From the NCBI GenBank assembly GCA_016936555.1, contig JAFGXR010000001.1, positions 34,500-98,499 of the forward strand: DNA of 64,000 bases, written 5' to 3'. The notes beneath the pieces were generated by a model. The model searched no databases and was not told the origin of the DNA. It worked only from the letters and a program-made list of their open reading frames with translations. Position 1 is the stretch's first letter. Each line of letters starts with the position of its first letter. This document shows positions 25,058-33,454 of the stretch, in pieces. The position numbers and the translations under genes are program-made. Source of the DNA: Spirochaetales bacterium. GTDB lineage: Bacteria > Spirochaetota > Spirochaetia > DSM-2461.

Positions 25058-26909
25058 CGCCACTGCCCATACCGATGAGTTTCTCCGCAACGCCGAAGAG
25101 ATCATGGAGTCGCTGATCTCCGACCTGGAAGACTGGAAGAAAGATCCCTACAACAGACACCTGATTGACCGGATATTCCGTTACATGCATTCTCTGAAAT
25201 CGGGAGCGGCCTTTCTGGAAATGTCGACCCTTGAATCATTGGCCCATTCTCTGGAATCTCTATTCGACAGTTATCGCAGGGGCGCTGAGACCGATGAGGC
25301 AACCATCGGAAAGGTCATGAAAGCCCAATCGATTATGAGCAGAGAACTGGACAGGCTTTTGGAGGAGAACCTTCCGCCGCTGGTCGATTTTTCTCATTCG
25401 GGGGAAGATCGCAAGGTTGAAGAGTCCTCCTTGCAGAAACGGGACCTTTTCTCGCCTTTCGAGAAGGAGCTGCTCGGTGAAGCATCGCGCAGGGGAGAGA
25501 AACTCTACAGAATCATCTGTCATCTCGATGAGTTCCCCCAGATGCTCTACGCCCGGGCCTATCTGCTGATGAATAATCTGGAGCTTTCGGTCAATGTTAT
25601 TGCCACGAATCCTCCCATGGATGATCGGAAAGCCGATTTTTCACGATTCACTGCTTATATCACGACCGATCTCGATGAGAGCGGGATCTATAAAGCGGTT
25701 AATGTCGATTCGGTGGTCAGAGTCGATCTTATCAGACTTGATTATGCATCCTATCTTGAGCGTGACGATGATGTCATTAACCTCAATTTTGACGAGGATA
25801 AAGCACATCCCGCGGGATCGTGGATCCGGGTCGAACAGAGGAAAGTCGATGAACTGGCCGGGTATATCGAGCAGTTGAAAGTTTCGACGGGCCGCTTCTC
25901 CTCGTACAGAACAAAAATGGATGATCTTCACGCCCTGGCCAGAGGGATGGAAAGGGTTCTTCTCGATGTAACTATGGTCCCCCTCAATACGCTGCTTAAG
26001 GGGTTTCCGAGATTTGTAGAAGAACTCTGCCGGAAAACGGGAAAATCCGCCGAACTGATTATGAGCGGAGAATCCTGTACGGTGGACAGAACGGTTTTCG
26101 ATATCATTTCGGAGACTCTCCAGCATCTGATCCGCAATGCCGTATATCACGGGCTTGAAAAATTCGATCAGAGGCGGAAAGCAGGCAAGAGCGAATCGGG
26201 ATCACTGGTCATACATACGGAAATGTCCGATGAACTCATCCATATAACTATAAGCGACGACGGAAGGGGTATCGACAGGGAGAAAGTTCTGGAACGGGCT
26301 TCGAAACTCGGCCTGAGAGAGCGGGGGGACGGAGATCTGCTCTCCATTCTGGCCAAACCGGGATTCTCCACTGTCGAAGAAGCGGATTCACTCTCGGGCC
26401 GGGGAGTCGGGCTCGATCTGGTTCTCCACAATATCCAGGACAAACTCAAAGGGGAGATCGAGCTGATAAACGACGAGGGCCGCGGTGTCACATATAAAAT
26501 TGTCATTCCCACATCACGGGTCATGACAAAAATCCTTCTGATGAGAAGCGGCGGCCGGACCATGGCTTTTCCCGCCCGGAATGTCGACAGCACGCTGCCT
26601 TTCAACATCCGTTCCCTGACGGGAGAGCGGGAGGATTTTCTTTACTACAGATATGGAGAGGAAGAGCTTCCCCTTTACACGGAATCGGGCCGGCTCCATC
26701 ATGTTTCGGAAGGCTTTGAGGGGGGATATATCCTGATCGTTACCTATCTCGGGCTCAAAGCGGCAATTTATACGGAAGAGCTGCTTATGGAGAAGGAAAT
26801 ACTCTCTGACAATCTCCGGCTCAACGAAGAAGCCGAACCCTTTCTCTATAAAGCTGTTCTTTCCGGCGAAGACTGCCTCTATCTGTCTCCGTCCATAATC
26901 AGTATCTGA
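25050..26909 (+). CDS. CheA-related chemotaxis histidine kinase
   Basis: The 619-residue protein starts at ATG 25050, overlapping the previous stop. Domains are: HPt P1 with the phosphorylatable His47 in MHSLKSGAAFLEM; a divergent middle region (about 120-260) in place of a clear P2; a P3-like dimerisation helix pair (VDELAGYIEQLKVSTGRFSS); an ATPase domain with HLIRNAVYHGLE, DDGRGID, KPGFSTVEE and GRGVGLD; and a CheW-like P5 (about 500-619). The N-box has Tyr where CheA usually has Asp (NSxDHG). It is probably a second, non-classical CheA that works with the receptor encoded next. No cheW or cheY is adjacent. Confidence 0.82.
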   Translation: MDSATAHTDEFLRNAEEIMESLISDLEDWKKDPYNRHLIDRIFRYMHSLKSGAAFLEMSTLESLAHSLESLFDSYRRGAETDEATIGKVMKAQSIMSRELDRLLEENLPPLVDFSHSGEDRKVEESSLQKRDLFSPFEKELLGEASRRGEKLYRIICHLDEFPQMLYARAYLLMNNLELSVNVIATNPPMDDRKADFSRFTAYITTDLDESGIYKAVNVDSVVRVDLIRLDYASYLERDDDVINLNFDEDKAHPAGSWIRVEQRKVDELAGYIEQLKVSTGRFSSYRTKMDDLHALARGMERVLLDVTMVPLNTLLKGFPRFVEELCRKTGKSAELIMSGESCTVDRTVFDIISETLQHLIRNAVYHGLEKFDQRRKAGKSESGSLVIHTEMSDELIHITISDDGRGIDREKVLERASKLGLRERGDGDLLSILAKPGFSTVEEADSLSGRGVGLDLVLHNIQDKLKGEIELINDEGRGVTYKIVIPTSRVMTKILLMRSGGRTMAFPARNVDSTLPFNIRSLTGEREDFLYYRYGEEELPLYTESGRLHHVSEGFEGGYILIVTYLGLKAAIYTEELLMEKEILSDNLRLNEEAEPFLYKAVLSGEDCLYLSPSIISI

Positions 26910-26993
26910 TCTTTTACGCCAATATCTGTGCAAAATTAAATTGCTTCTCTTATACTTATTTAAATAGTACAAAACAGTATCCGGAGGATCAAT

Positions 26994-29279
26994 ATGGCCT
27001 GGAAAGATGTGAAGGTTCAGCGGAAGTTTGCTCTCGGTTTCGGATCCATTATCATCATGCTGATCGGCACGAGCCTCGTTTCCATTTATCTCATACAGCA
27101 GATAGTCTCCAATGCAGGTCAGGTCATTGAGGGCAATAATCTGAAATCGGACATAATTCAGAAAGAGGTCGATCATCTTAACTGGCAGAAGACATTATCC
27201 CTTTATGTCAATGACAGCACCGGGAAAGTCGCCTCTGTGCAGACTGATCCCGATAAATGTCTCTTCGGATTATGGCTCAACAGCCAGGAGAGAAAAGCGG
27301 CGGAGAATCTGGTTCCCTCTTTGGCTCCGATGCTACAGGAATTGGAAACCTACCACGAACAGCTCCATGATAGTGCTCGGAAAATCGAACAGATCCATAC
27401 TGTATTCGACCCGGACCTGGGAAATATCCTCAGGGAAAGCAAGAATATACATCTTGAGTGGAACCTGGGATTCCTCGATTTTATAACGGGGGAAGAGGCA
27501 GTAGTGAATTATGCCGATTCAGAACTGGAAACCTGCGAGCTTACCCAATGGATTGCCTCATCGGGAGCGGCGAATCTGCTGTCTCATCACAGGGAGCTGC
27601 AACAGATGATTTCTGAGCTCGAAACAGCCCATAATGCAGTGCATGAGGGCATCGCAGGGATAGGGCAGGAGCTGGCCGATGGAAATCTCGAGAAGGCTTC
27701 CGAGTCCTATTACGGGAGCTACGGGAAAAGCATGGCCGATCTCATTAATTCTCTCGACAAGTTAATAACCTGGCAGGATAAGGAGTTGCAGAACAGACAG
27801 AGGTCCATGCAGATTTTTTCTACTGAAACAAGAGATGCTTTGATAAATGTTCAGAATATCATGCATGATATGGTGGATACGGTTTCGGAAAATATTCTGT
27901 CGGAAGACGATATGCTGGAATCCGCCCGTGTCGGAGCTCAGAAATTGCTGATCAGCAGCCTTATAATTATATTCGCCGCCATCGTAAGCGCCGTCATTCT
28001 CACTTTGTCTCTTCTCAGACCGATCATTAAATGTGTCGGTTTTGCCGATCAGGTTTCATCGGGAGATCTCAAGGCAACGCTCGGTATCGATCAGAAGGAT
28101 CAGATAGGGGAACTGGCGGAATCTCTCCGCCGTGTACTTAAGGGATTCCGCGAAAAAGCGGAAATCGTTGAACGTTTTGCCGAAGGGGACCTGACAGCCG
28201 AGGTTGCAACCTTATCGGATAAAGACGGCCTTGGTATTTCACTTAAAAAAATGAAGAGAGATCTCAATGAACTGATTGGGCAGGTCGTAGCTTCGGTCGA
28301 TCAGATAACCTCAGGTGCCGAGCAGATCGCCCAGGCCAGCCAGAGCCTCTCCGAAGGGGCGGCGACACAGGCCAGCAGTACCGAAGAAGTTTCGGTCATG
28401 GTCAACGAGATCTCCGGTCAGGCCGCTCAAAATGCCGACAACGCCTCTCAGGCGAAGAGCATATCGGAAAAAGCGACTATTGATGCGGAAAAGGGTAATG
28501 AAAGCATGAAAGCCGTTGTTGCCCTTATGGAGAAAATCAATACCGGTGCCGATGAAACGAAGAAAATCGTCAAAGTAATCGACGATATCGCTTTTCAGAT
28601 CAATCTTCTCGCCCTCAATGCCAATGTTGAGGCTGCCAGAGCGGGTAAATACGGGAAAGGTTTTGCCGTGGTCGCCGATGAAGTCAGAAATCTCGCGGTG
28701 AAAAGCGCTCAGGCAGCCAGGGAGACATCCGACATGATGGAAGAGTCGATCGGTAATATTCAAAACGGATATTCAGCCGTTCTGAAATCAGCTGAACAAC
28801 TGAGGGAAATTGTTACGGGATCCCGGCAGGTTACGGAAATCCTCGAGGAAATCGCCGCGGCGAGCAGGAATCAGGATGACGGTATTTCCCAGGCGACCGG
28901 TGCTCTTGATCTGATAGACAAGATCACACAGGAGAATACCGGTAACGCCGAGGAAACCGCCTCGGCATCGGAAGAGCTTTCCAGTCAGAGCCTTCAGCTC
29001 AAAGGTCTCGTTGAGCGCTTCAAACTGGAAAAAACTGAGGCGCCCAAACCTCTTCCCGGCCGACCGATTCCGGTCCGGAAGCCGGGGGCTCTGAAGTCTC
29101 TACCCGAAAAGGGCTTCGGGAAACCGGCAGAGAAAAAAGAGAATTTCCTGAAGAGCGGACAATTCTCCGGGGAGAACAGTTTCGACAAACAGCCGGGAAA
29201 TTCTTTCTCCACGGGAATTAAACCCGTTAATCCATCTGAGGTCATTTCGCTCGATGATAACGATTTCGATCAGTTCTAG
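26994..29279 (+). CDS. Methyl-accepting chemotaxis protein with two CZB-like motifs in its sensor domain
   Basis: The 761-residue receptor has TM1 (about 12-35), a predicted periplasmic sensor (36-318), TM2 (about 319-341), a HAMP region, and a cytoplasmic signalling domain with the hairpin IDDIAFQINLLALNANVEAA. The sensor contains two copies of a zinc-type motif: His61, Cys89, His121, His125 and His153, Cys181, His213, His217. The spacing is 28/32/4 in both, and the surrounding residues (HLNW/HLEW; CLFGLW/CELTQW) resemble the CZB domain. The C-terminus is Pro/Lys-rich and ends in DDNDFDQF. GGAGG lies upstream of the ATG. It probably signals through the CheA-like kinase upstream. Confidence 0.9.
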   Translation: MAWKDVKVQRKFALGFGSIIIMLIGTSLVSIYLIQQIVSNAGQVIEGNNLKSDIIQKEVDHLNWQKTLSLYVNDSTGKVASVQTDPDKCLFGLWLNSQERKAAENLVPSLAPMLQELETYHEQLHDSARKIEQIHTVFDPDLGNILRESKNIHLEWNLGFLDFITGEEAVVNYADSELETCELTQWIASSGAANLLSHHRELQQMISELETAHNAVHEGIAGIGQELADGNLEKASESYYGSYGKSMADLINSLDKLITWQDKELQNRQRSMQIFSTETRDALINVQNIMHDMVDTVSENILSEDDMLESARVGAQKLLISSLIIIFAAIVSAVILTLSLLRPIIKCVGFADQVSSGDLKATLGIDQKDQIGELAESLRRVLKGFREKAEIVERFAEGDLTAEVATLSDKDGLGISLKKMKRDLNELIGQVVASVDQITSGAEQIAQASQSLSEGAATQASSTEEVSVMVNEISGQAAQNADNASQAKSISEKATIDAEKGNESMKAVVALMEKINTGADETKKIVKVIDDIAFQINLLALNANVEAARAGKYGKGFAVVADEVRNLAVKSAQAARETSDMMEESIGNIQNGYSAVLKSAEQLREIVTGSRQVTEILEEIAAASRNQDDGISQATGALDLIDKITQENTGNAEETASASEELSSQSLQLKGLVERFKLEKTEAPKPLPGRPIPVRKPGALKSLPEKGFGKPAEKKENFLKSGQFSGENSFDKQPGNSFSTGIKPVNPSEVISLDDNDFDQF

Positions 29280-30274
29280 CGGAGACGGAATACCAGCGAG
29301 TTAAACTCCTCTTCTGTCATGGAGAGGGGTTTTTCTTCAAAGGTATTTCTCGTAGAGGAATAGACCTCTCCGTCGGGGCCACTGATTCTCAAGCCGATGT
29401 TGTTGCCCCATTCATCGTATTCCTTCCGGGTTTGTTCCATAAGTCCCCCTTCGTAGTTATAGGCGGCTCTTTCGATTTCATTCCCTTTCTCATCGTAGAA
29501 TACTTCGGTATAGTCGCTTCTGTCGCCATACTGGTTGTAATTGCTGATCAGAACAGGCTGCCCTTTTTCATCCAGCTCATAGACCGTGCTGTAGAGAACA
29601 GTCCCTGTTTCATCGAGAATATCGCTCTGGACAAGAATCCCCCTTTCATACCTGTTGGAAAGCTGTTGATCGATCAGCCCTTCGGGGCTGTATATCGTGT
29701 AGGAAAGTTCATTCCCCAGATCATCATAATCGGAGATACTGTAATAAATAACTTCTCCCGAAGGATCGATTTCCGTTGTTTTCACAACCCGCTCGCTCTC
29801 ATCGTACTCAACAAGAAAATGTATGTCCTGGGAGGTCCTTCCCGTACTGGAAATCCACTCGACAGGATGGCCGGCCCGATCGTTTCTGTAATCGGCCCGG
29901 TTGAGCACGGTTCCCTCTTTATCGCTTGTGACAATGGAAACGAGAAAATCCGATTCATCGTAATTGTACCGGCTCATGTTGTAAGATGTATAGGCTCCGC
30001 TGTTCTCGATTGAGGATACTTTTCCCGTTCCGCTGTAGCTTATGACTCTCCGTCCGACTTCATTCCCTTCCAGGTCCGACATGATTATGGAAGCCGGTTT
30101 GCCTTCTTCCGTATAGGCAATATCGACTTTCTGAATGAGGTTCTCATTCCCGTCGAAAACAGTGAAGGATGTCAGCCTGAAAGAAACCCGGTCTTCCCCC
30201 TCATTTGTCGTTGCGCAGGAGAAAAGGATGCCGGCGATCATAGCGGCTAGAGATAATTTAATTCTTTGGTTCAT
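29276..30274 (-). CDS. Repeat-containing lipoprotein
   Basis: The 332-residue product has a lipoprotein signal peptide (MNQRIKLSLAAMIAGILFSC, lipobox LFSC) and then about ten repeats of roughly 25-30 residues with the theme 'DxxGxxxxxxxYxYD' (for example YNYDESDFLVSIVTSDKEG; YDDLGNELSYTIYSPEG; FYDEKGNEIERAAYNYEG). These resemble YD/RHS-like beta-strand repeats in short form. It should be anchored in a membrane facing the periplasm. The function is unknown. It overlaps the chemoreceptor gene by 4 bp at the convergent 3' ends. Confidence 0.75.
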   Translation of the reverse strand: MNQRIKLSLAAMIAGILFSCATTNEGEDRVSFRLTSFTVFDGNENLIQKVDIAYTEEGKPASIIMSDLEGNEVGRRVISYSGTGKVSSIENSGAYTSYNMSRYNYDESDFLVSIVTSDKEGTVLNRADYRNDRAGHPVEWISSTGRTSQDIHFLVEYDESERVVKTTEIDPSGEVIYYSISDYDDLGNELSYTIYSPEGLIDQQLSNRYERGILVQSDILDETGTVLYSTVYELDEKGQPVLISNYNQYGDRSDYTEVFYDEKGNEIERAAYNYEGGLMEQTRKEYDEWGNNIGLRISGPDGEVYSSTRNTFEEKPLSMTEEEFNSLVFRLR

Positions 30275-30277
30275 TAA

Positions 30278-31336
30278 CTATTCCTCTGTAATTTTTGTAA
30301 GAAGGTCATCGAGAATAGGCTGGATTCTTTTCCGTGAGAGATGGGGGTTTTTCTGAAAAAACCGGAAATAACCTCTCCCTTTACATTCTATCGGGACAAA
30401 ATACCCCGATGCTTCGATCTCATAGGCCAGTTCTCCCCGAACGGGACAGGATTCCGGACAAATGACCGTCAATTCTCTTTTTAATATCGGCTCTTTGTTA
30501 AAATGCATCAGAAAAAGAAGATCCAGTTTTCTGTTTTTTATAAAGGAATCGGCTGCTCCGGCATCCCTGTCGAATAAATGGAAGAAGGAATCGATTTCGC
30601 AATGAATCGTACTCATGCCGTAGGTCAGGGCCGGGCCTGTCCAGTATTTGAAGTCCTTTTCCAGATAATCCTCTATGGTAAAACCGGTGAAATCTTCTTT
30701 CTCTCCCTGTAGTTCGAGAAGAAAATCTTCATCTTTCGTCACATATTCTTTCAGATTTTTCAGAATGCTTCTGTCTTTTTCCAGATTGTACTGATTTTCG
30801 TCGGTCAGGTGATCCGTATCCATCCGGATGGTGAAATAGAGCATTTCGCAGAGAGAAACAGCCAGTTCCTTACTGATGGGGGCCGGAGTTTTTCCCAGAA
30901 GCTCAAGGAGTTCTTCAGCCAGAAGCGTTGAACAGGAACCGGTATTTTCGATTCTGATCGAAGCCCGGGCGGGAAGCTCTCTCGAGACTCTGTGATGGTC
31001 GGCTATTCCGACGATCCTGTCGCGGAAAGGTTCGAGTTCCTTTTCAGGCTGGTTGTGGTCGGTCAGATAAATCCGGACCGGCCGGTCAATGGCTGCCGGG
31101 GCTCCGTCTTCAGCGGCGGTGAACCGGTGGGGATCGGCGCCGCATTGCTCCAGGAGAAAACGGGCGTCGCGGTGAAGTTTCCACTTCTCTTCGGGAAAAT
31201 AACGCAAAAGGACAATTTCCCCGGTTTCTCCCGATGCACGGAGCAGCTCCGCTTTTACATAAGCCGTGACCAGCGAATCCAGATCTCCGGAGCGGTTTCC
31301 CGATACGAGGATCAGGGGAGATGAATCCTTTGCCAT
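30278..31336 (-). CDS. DHH-family phosphoesterase, PRUNE/exopolyphosphatase-like
   Basis: The 352-residue protein shows the DHH superfamily motifs: SGNRSGDLDSLVTAY, which matches the 'GNExxDLDS' version of eukaryotic PPX1/PRUNE exopolyphosphatases, LTDHN, and IADHHRVS, followed by GSCSTLLAEELLEL and a DHHA2-type C-terminal domain (about 230-350). Likely substrates are short polyphosphates or pyrophosphate, with Mn2+ or Mg2+. I place the start at ATG 31336, one base into the parvulin stop; the frame is open upstream but only inside that gene. It forms a two-gene minus-strand operon with the parvulin. Confidence 0.78.
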   Translation of the reverse strand: MAKDSSPLILVSGNRSGDLDSLVTAYVKAELLRASGETGEIVLLRYFPEEKWKLHRDARFLLEQCGADPHRFTAAEDGAPAAIDRPVRIYLTDHNQPEKELEPFRDRIVGIADHHRVSRELPARASIRIENTGSCSTLLAEELLELLGKTPAPISKELAVSLCEMLYFTIRMDTDHLTDENQYNLEKDRSILKNLKEYVTKDEDFLLELQGEKEDFTGFTIEDYLEKDFKYWTGPALTYGMSTIHCEIDSFFHLFDRDAGAADSFIKNRKLDLLFLMHFNKEPILKRELTVICPESCPVRGELAYEIEASGYFVPIECKGRGYFRFFQKNPHLSRKRIQPILDDLLTKITEE

Positions 31337-31614
31337 CAGCCCCTCTGGCCGGTTTTTTTGATTATATGAAATCCGAACTGGGTCTGAACGATATCGCTGA
31401 TGCGCCCCTGGGAGAGCTTGACAACGGCTTTCTCGAAAGGGGGGACCATCTGACCCGGACCGAACCAACCCAGATCACCGCCCTTGGACTTGCTGGGGCA
31501 TGTGGAAAACTCCCTGGCCAGAGAGCTGAAATCTCCTCCCTTTTTCAGACGCTGCACTATGCTCTGGGCCAGGGCCCTGTCTTTTACCAGAATGTGACTG
31601 GCTCTCCATTCCAT
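31336..31614 (-). CDS. Single-domain parvulin peptidyl-prolyl isomerase
   Basis: The 92-residue protein is a bare PpiC/parvulin domain with ASHILVKDRALAQSIVQRLK, GGDFSSLAREFSTCPSKSKG, GDLGWFGPGQMVPPFEKAV and QTQFGFHIIK, the complete family pattern. It has no signal peptide, so it acts in the cytoplasm, catalysing cis-trans isomerisation of X-Pro bonds. AAGGAG precedes the ATG. It overlaps the DHH gene by one base. Confidence 0.92.
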   Translation of the reverse strand: MEWRASHILVKDRALAQSIVQRLKKGGDFSSLAREFSTCPSKSKGGDLGWFGPGQMVPPFEKAVVKLSQGRISDIVQTQFGFHIIKKTGQRG

Positions 31615-31688
31615 GATTCTTCTCCTTAAAGAGGAATTTCTGTTTCATAATATTGTGAAAACGGGAATAACTCAAGTCGCCCTTACCG

Positions 31689-31717
31689 TTGACTTTAGAA
31701 GCGACACAACCTATTCT
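31689..31717 (+). promoter_or_regulatory. Sigma-70-type promoter of the ABC importer operon
   Basis: TTGACT (31689-31694) and TATTCT (31712-31717) are separated by 17 bases and lie 24 bp upstream of the ATG at 31741. The divergent parvulin gene starts about 75 bp to the left. Confidence 0.55.
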
Positions 31718-31740
31718 GTTGGCATGAGAAAGGTAGGAAA

Positions 31741-32724
31741 ATGAATAAAAATACAATGAATCTGATATGGCTGGTTTTAATGATAATTACACCCCTGGCG
31801 GCCCGGGGGGCCCGTGAGGAGTATCCCGAGAATTTTACCGTTCATGTTACGGCGCTCAACGGCCCGACGGGAATAGGGATGATCTATCTTTTTGAAGAGA
31901 AACCCGATTTCGGTGAGGGCATCTCGGTCGAATACTCCGTCGCCATGGCGCCGAAGAACCTTATGGGCGATCTGGCTAAAAAAAGCATCGATATGGCGGT
32001 ACTTCCCGCCAATATGCCGGCTCTTCTCTACGCCAAAGCGCCGGGATACAAAGTGGCCGCGGTTACGGGCATGGGGAATCTCTATATCGTAAGCCGCGAT
32101 CCTTCCATCGGAAAACCGGCGGATCTTGTGGGGACGACTCTTTTTAACGGCGCCAAAGGGGCGACGCCCGATTTCATGACCCGCTATCTGCTGGCGGGAG
32201 AGGGAATCGAGGCCGATAAGGACCTCTACATGGATTTCAGTTACGGACTGCCCGATCTGGCGAAAGCCCTCATCGGGGGGCTGGCTGATACGGCGGTCTT
32301 TCCCGAACCCTATGTCACTATGATTACGGATAAAAGCGATGCCCGGATCGTCATCGATCTGCAGCAGTGGTGGATGGAACAGAAAGGAACAGATGAATCC
32401 TATCCCCTTTCCGTATTCGTCGTGAAGGAAGATATCCTGGAAAATTACCCCCGGTTTGTGGAGCGGTTTCTGAAGGTCTATGCAGATTCTATCTCCAGAG
32501 TGAGGGACAATCCCGCCGAAGCTTCGCTTCTGGTTCCCGGCAACGGTTTTACCATGGCTGCGGACATAACGGAAAAAGCCATACCCCGCTTAAATCTGAA
32601 ATATACGGACGGAGCGGCAGCCAGAGATATGCTGACGGATTATTACGGCGTGCTCTATGAAATGGACCCCTCTACCGTAGGCGGAGCTGTTCCGGGAGAT
32701 GATCTGTATTACATTGAAAAGTAG
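31741..32724 (+). CDS. ABC transporter substrate-binding protein (NMT1/SsuA-like)
   Basis: The 327-residue protein has a signal peptide (MNKNTMNLIWLVLMIITPLA) and an NMT1/SsuA/ThiY-type fold: VHVTALNGPTGIGMIYLFEE, IDMAVLPANMPALLYAK, VTGMGNLYIVSRDPSIGKPADLV (seen in two halves) and FVVKEDILENYP. Proteins of this group bind taurine, nitrate, thiamine precursors or similar small molecules; the ligand cannot be read here. No lipobox cysteine is seen, so it is a soluble periplasmic or tethered protein. The permease start lies within its 3' end. Confidence 0.85.
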   Translation: MNKNTMNLIWLVLMIITPLAARGAREEYPENFTVHVTALNGPTGIGMIYLFEEKPDFGEGISVEYSVAMAPKNLMGDLAKKSIDMAVLPANMPALLYAKAPGYKVAAVTGMGNLYIVSRDPSIGKPADLVGTTLFNGAKGATPDFMTRYLLAGEGIEADKDLYMDFSYGLPDLAKALIGGLADTAVFPEPYVTMITDKSDARIVIDLQQWWMEQKGTDESYPLSVFVVKEDILENYPRFVERFLKVYADSISRVRDNPAEASLLVPGNGFTMAADITEKAIPRLNLKYTDGAAARDMLTDYYGVLYEMDPSTVGGAVPGDDLYYIEK

Positions 32725-33454
32725 GCTTCTCTCTCTATTGTCTATAGCAGTACTTCTCATTATCTGGAAAGTCCTTTCCCTGATGCTGGGGGCGGAGATT
32801 ATTCTTCCCTCCCCGGAAAGGGCTTTCGGGGCGCTCCTCGGTCTGATCAGAGAGGAGAGTTTTGTTCCGACTGTCCTGTTTACGCTTAAAAGAGGTGTTT
32901 CGGGGTTTCTTCTCTCCGCCGCTCTGGCTCTCGTCGTGGGAATCGCCGCAGGGGAGAACCGGTTTTTTTTCACATTGATCAAGCCGCTTCTCACGGTTAT
33001 AAAAACCGTGCCGGTTCTTTCGATTGTCCTGCTGGCGATCATTTGGCTCAGTACGGAAAACGTTCCGGTCTTCGTCTGTTTTCTCGTCGTCTTTCCGCTG
33101 ATCAGCGGGAACGTTATCGAAGGTATCCGCCATGTCGATCCCCAGCTTCTGGAAATGGCCCGGATCTACAAAGTGCCCAGAAGGCGGATTGTTTTTCAGA
33201 TCTATATCCCTTCATTAATACCCTATCTGCTTGCGGGACTGTCGACTGCGGCGGGTGTCACCTGGAAAGCTGTGATAGCCGCCGAGGTGATCAGCATGCC
33301 CCGGTTCGGAATCGGAACGGGCATGCAGTTCGCCCAGATTCAGCTCGACACGGCCGCTCTCTTCGCCTGGACGGTGCTTGCCGTTCTCATAAGCGCCGTT
33401 ACGGAAGCTCTCCTTCTGCTGCCTGCCCGCTTTCTCCCCTGGAGGAGAATATGA
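32699..33454 (+). CDS. ABC transporter permease (SsuC/ThiX-like)
   Basis: The 251-residue protein has six membrane segments and the binding-protein-dependent permease EAA-type loop (DPQLLEMARIYKVPRRRIVF, QIYIPSLIPYLLAGL). It forms the membrane pore with the ATPase encoded next. ATG 32699 lies inside the substrate-binding gene. GGGAG is too close to it, so a TTG at 32714 is an alternative start. The 3' end overlaps the ATPase by 4 bp. Confidence 0.88.
   Translation: MICITLKSRLLSLLSIAVLLIIWKVLSLMLGAEIILPSPERAFGALLGLIREESFVPTVLFTLKRGVSGFLLSAALALVVGIAAGENRFFFTLIKPLLTVIKTVPVLSIVLLAIIWLSTENVPVFVCFLVVFPLISGNVIEGIRHVDPQLLEMARIYKVPRRRIVFQIYIPSLIPYLLAGLSTAAGVTWKAVIAAEVISMPRFGIGTGMQFAQIQLDTAALFAWTVLAVLISAVTEALLLLPARFLPWRRI

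Noticed and set aside
31640..31740. TPP or other riboswitch before the importer operon
   Set aside because: The space to the promoter and the start is too short, and none of the conserved TPP elements are present.
33043..33450. N-terminal extension of the ABC ATPase
   Set aside because: This part of the open frame lies wholly inside the permease gene and is not ATPase-like; ATG 33451 has a strong ribosome site.
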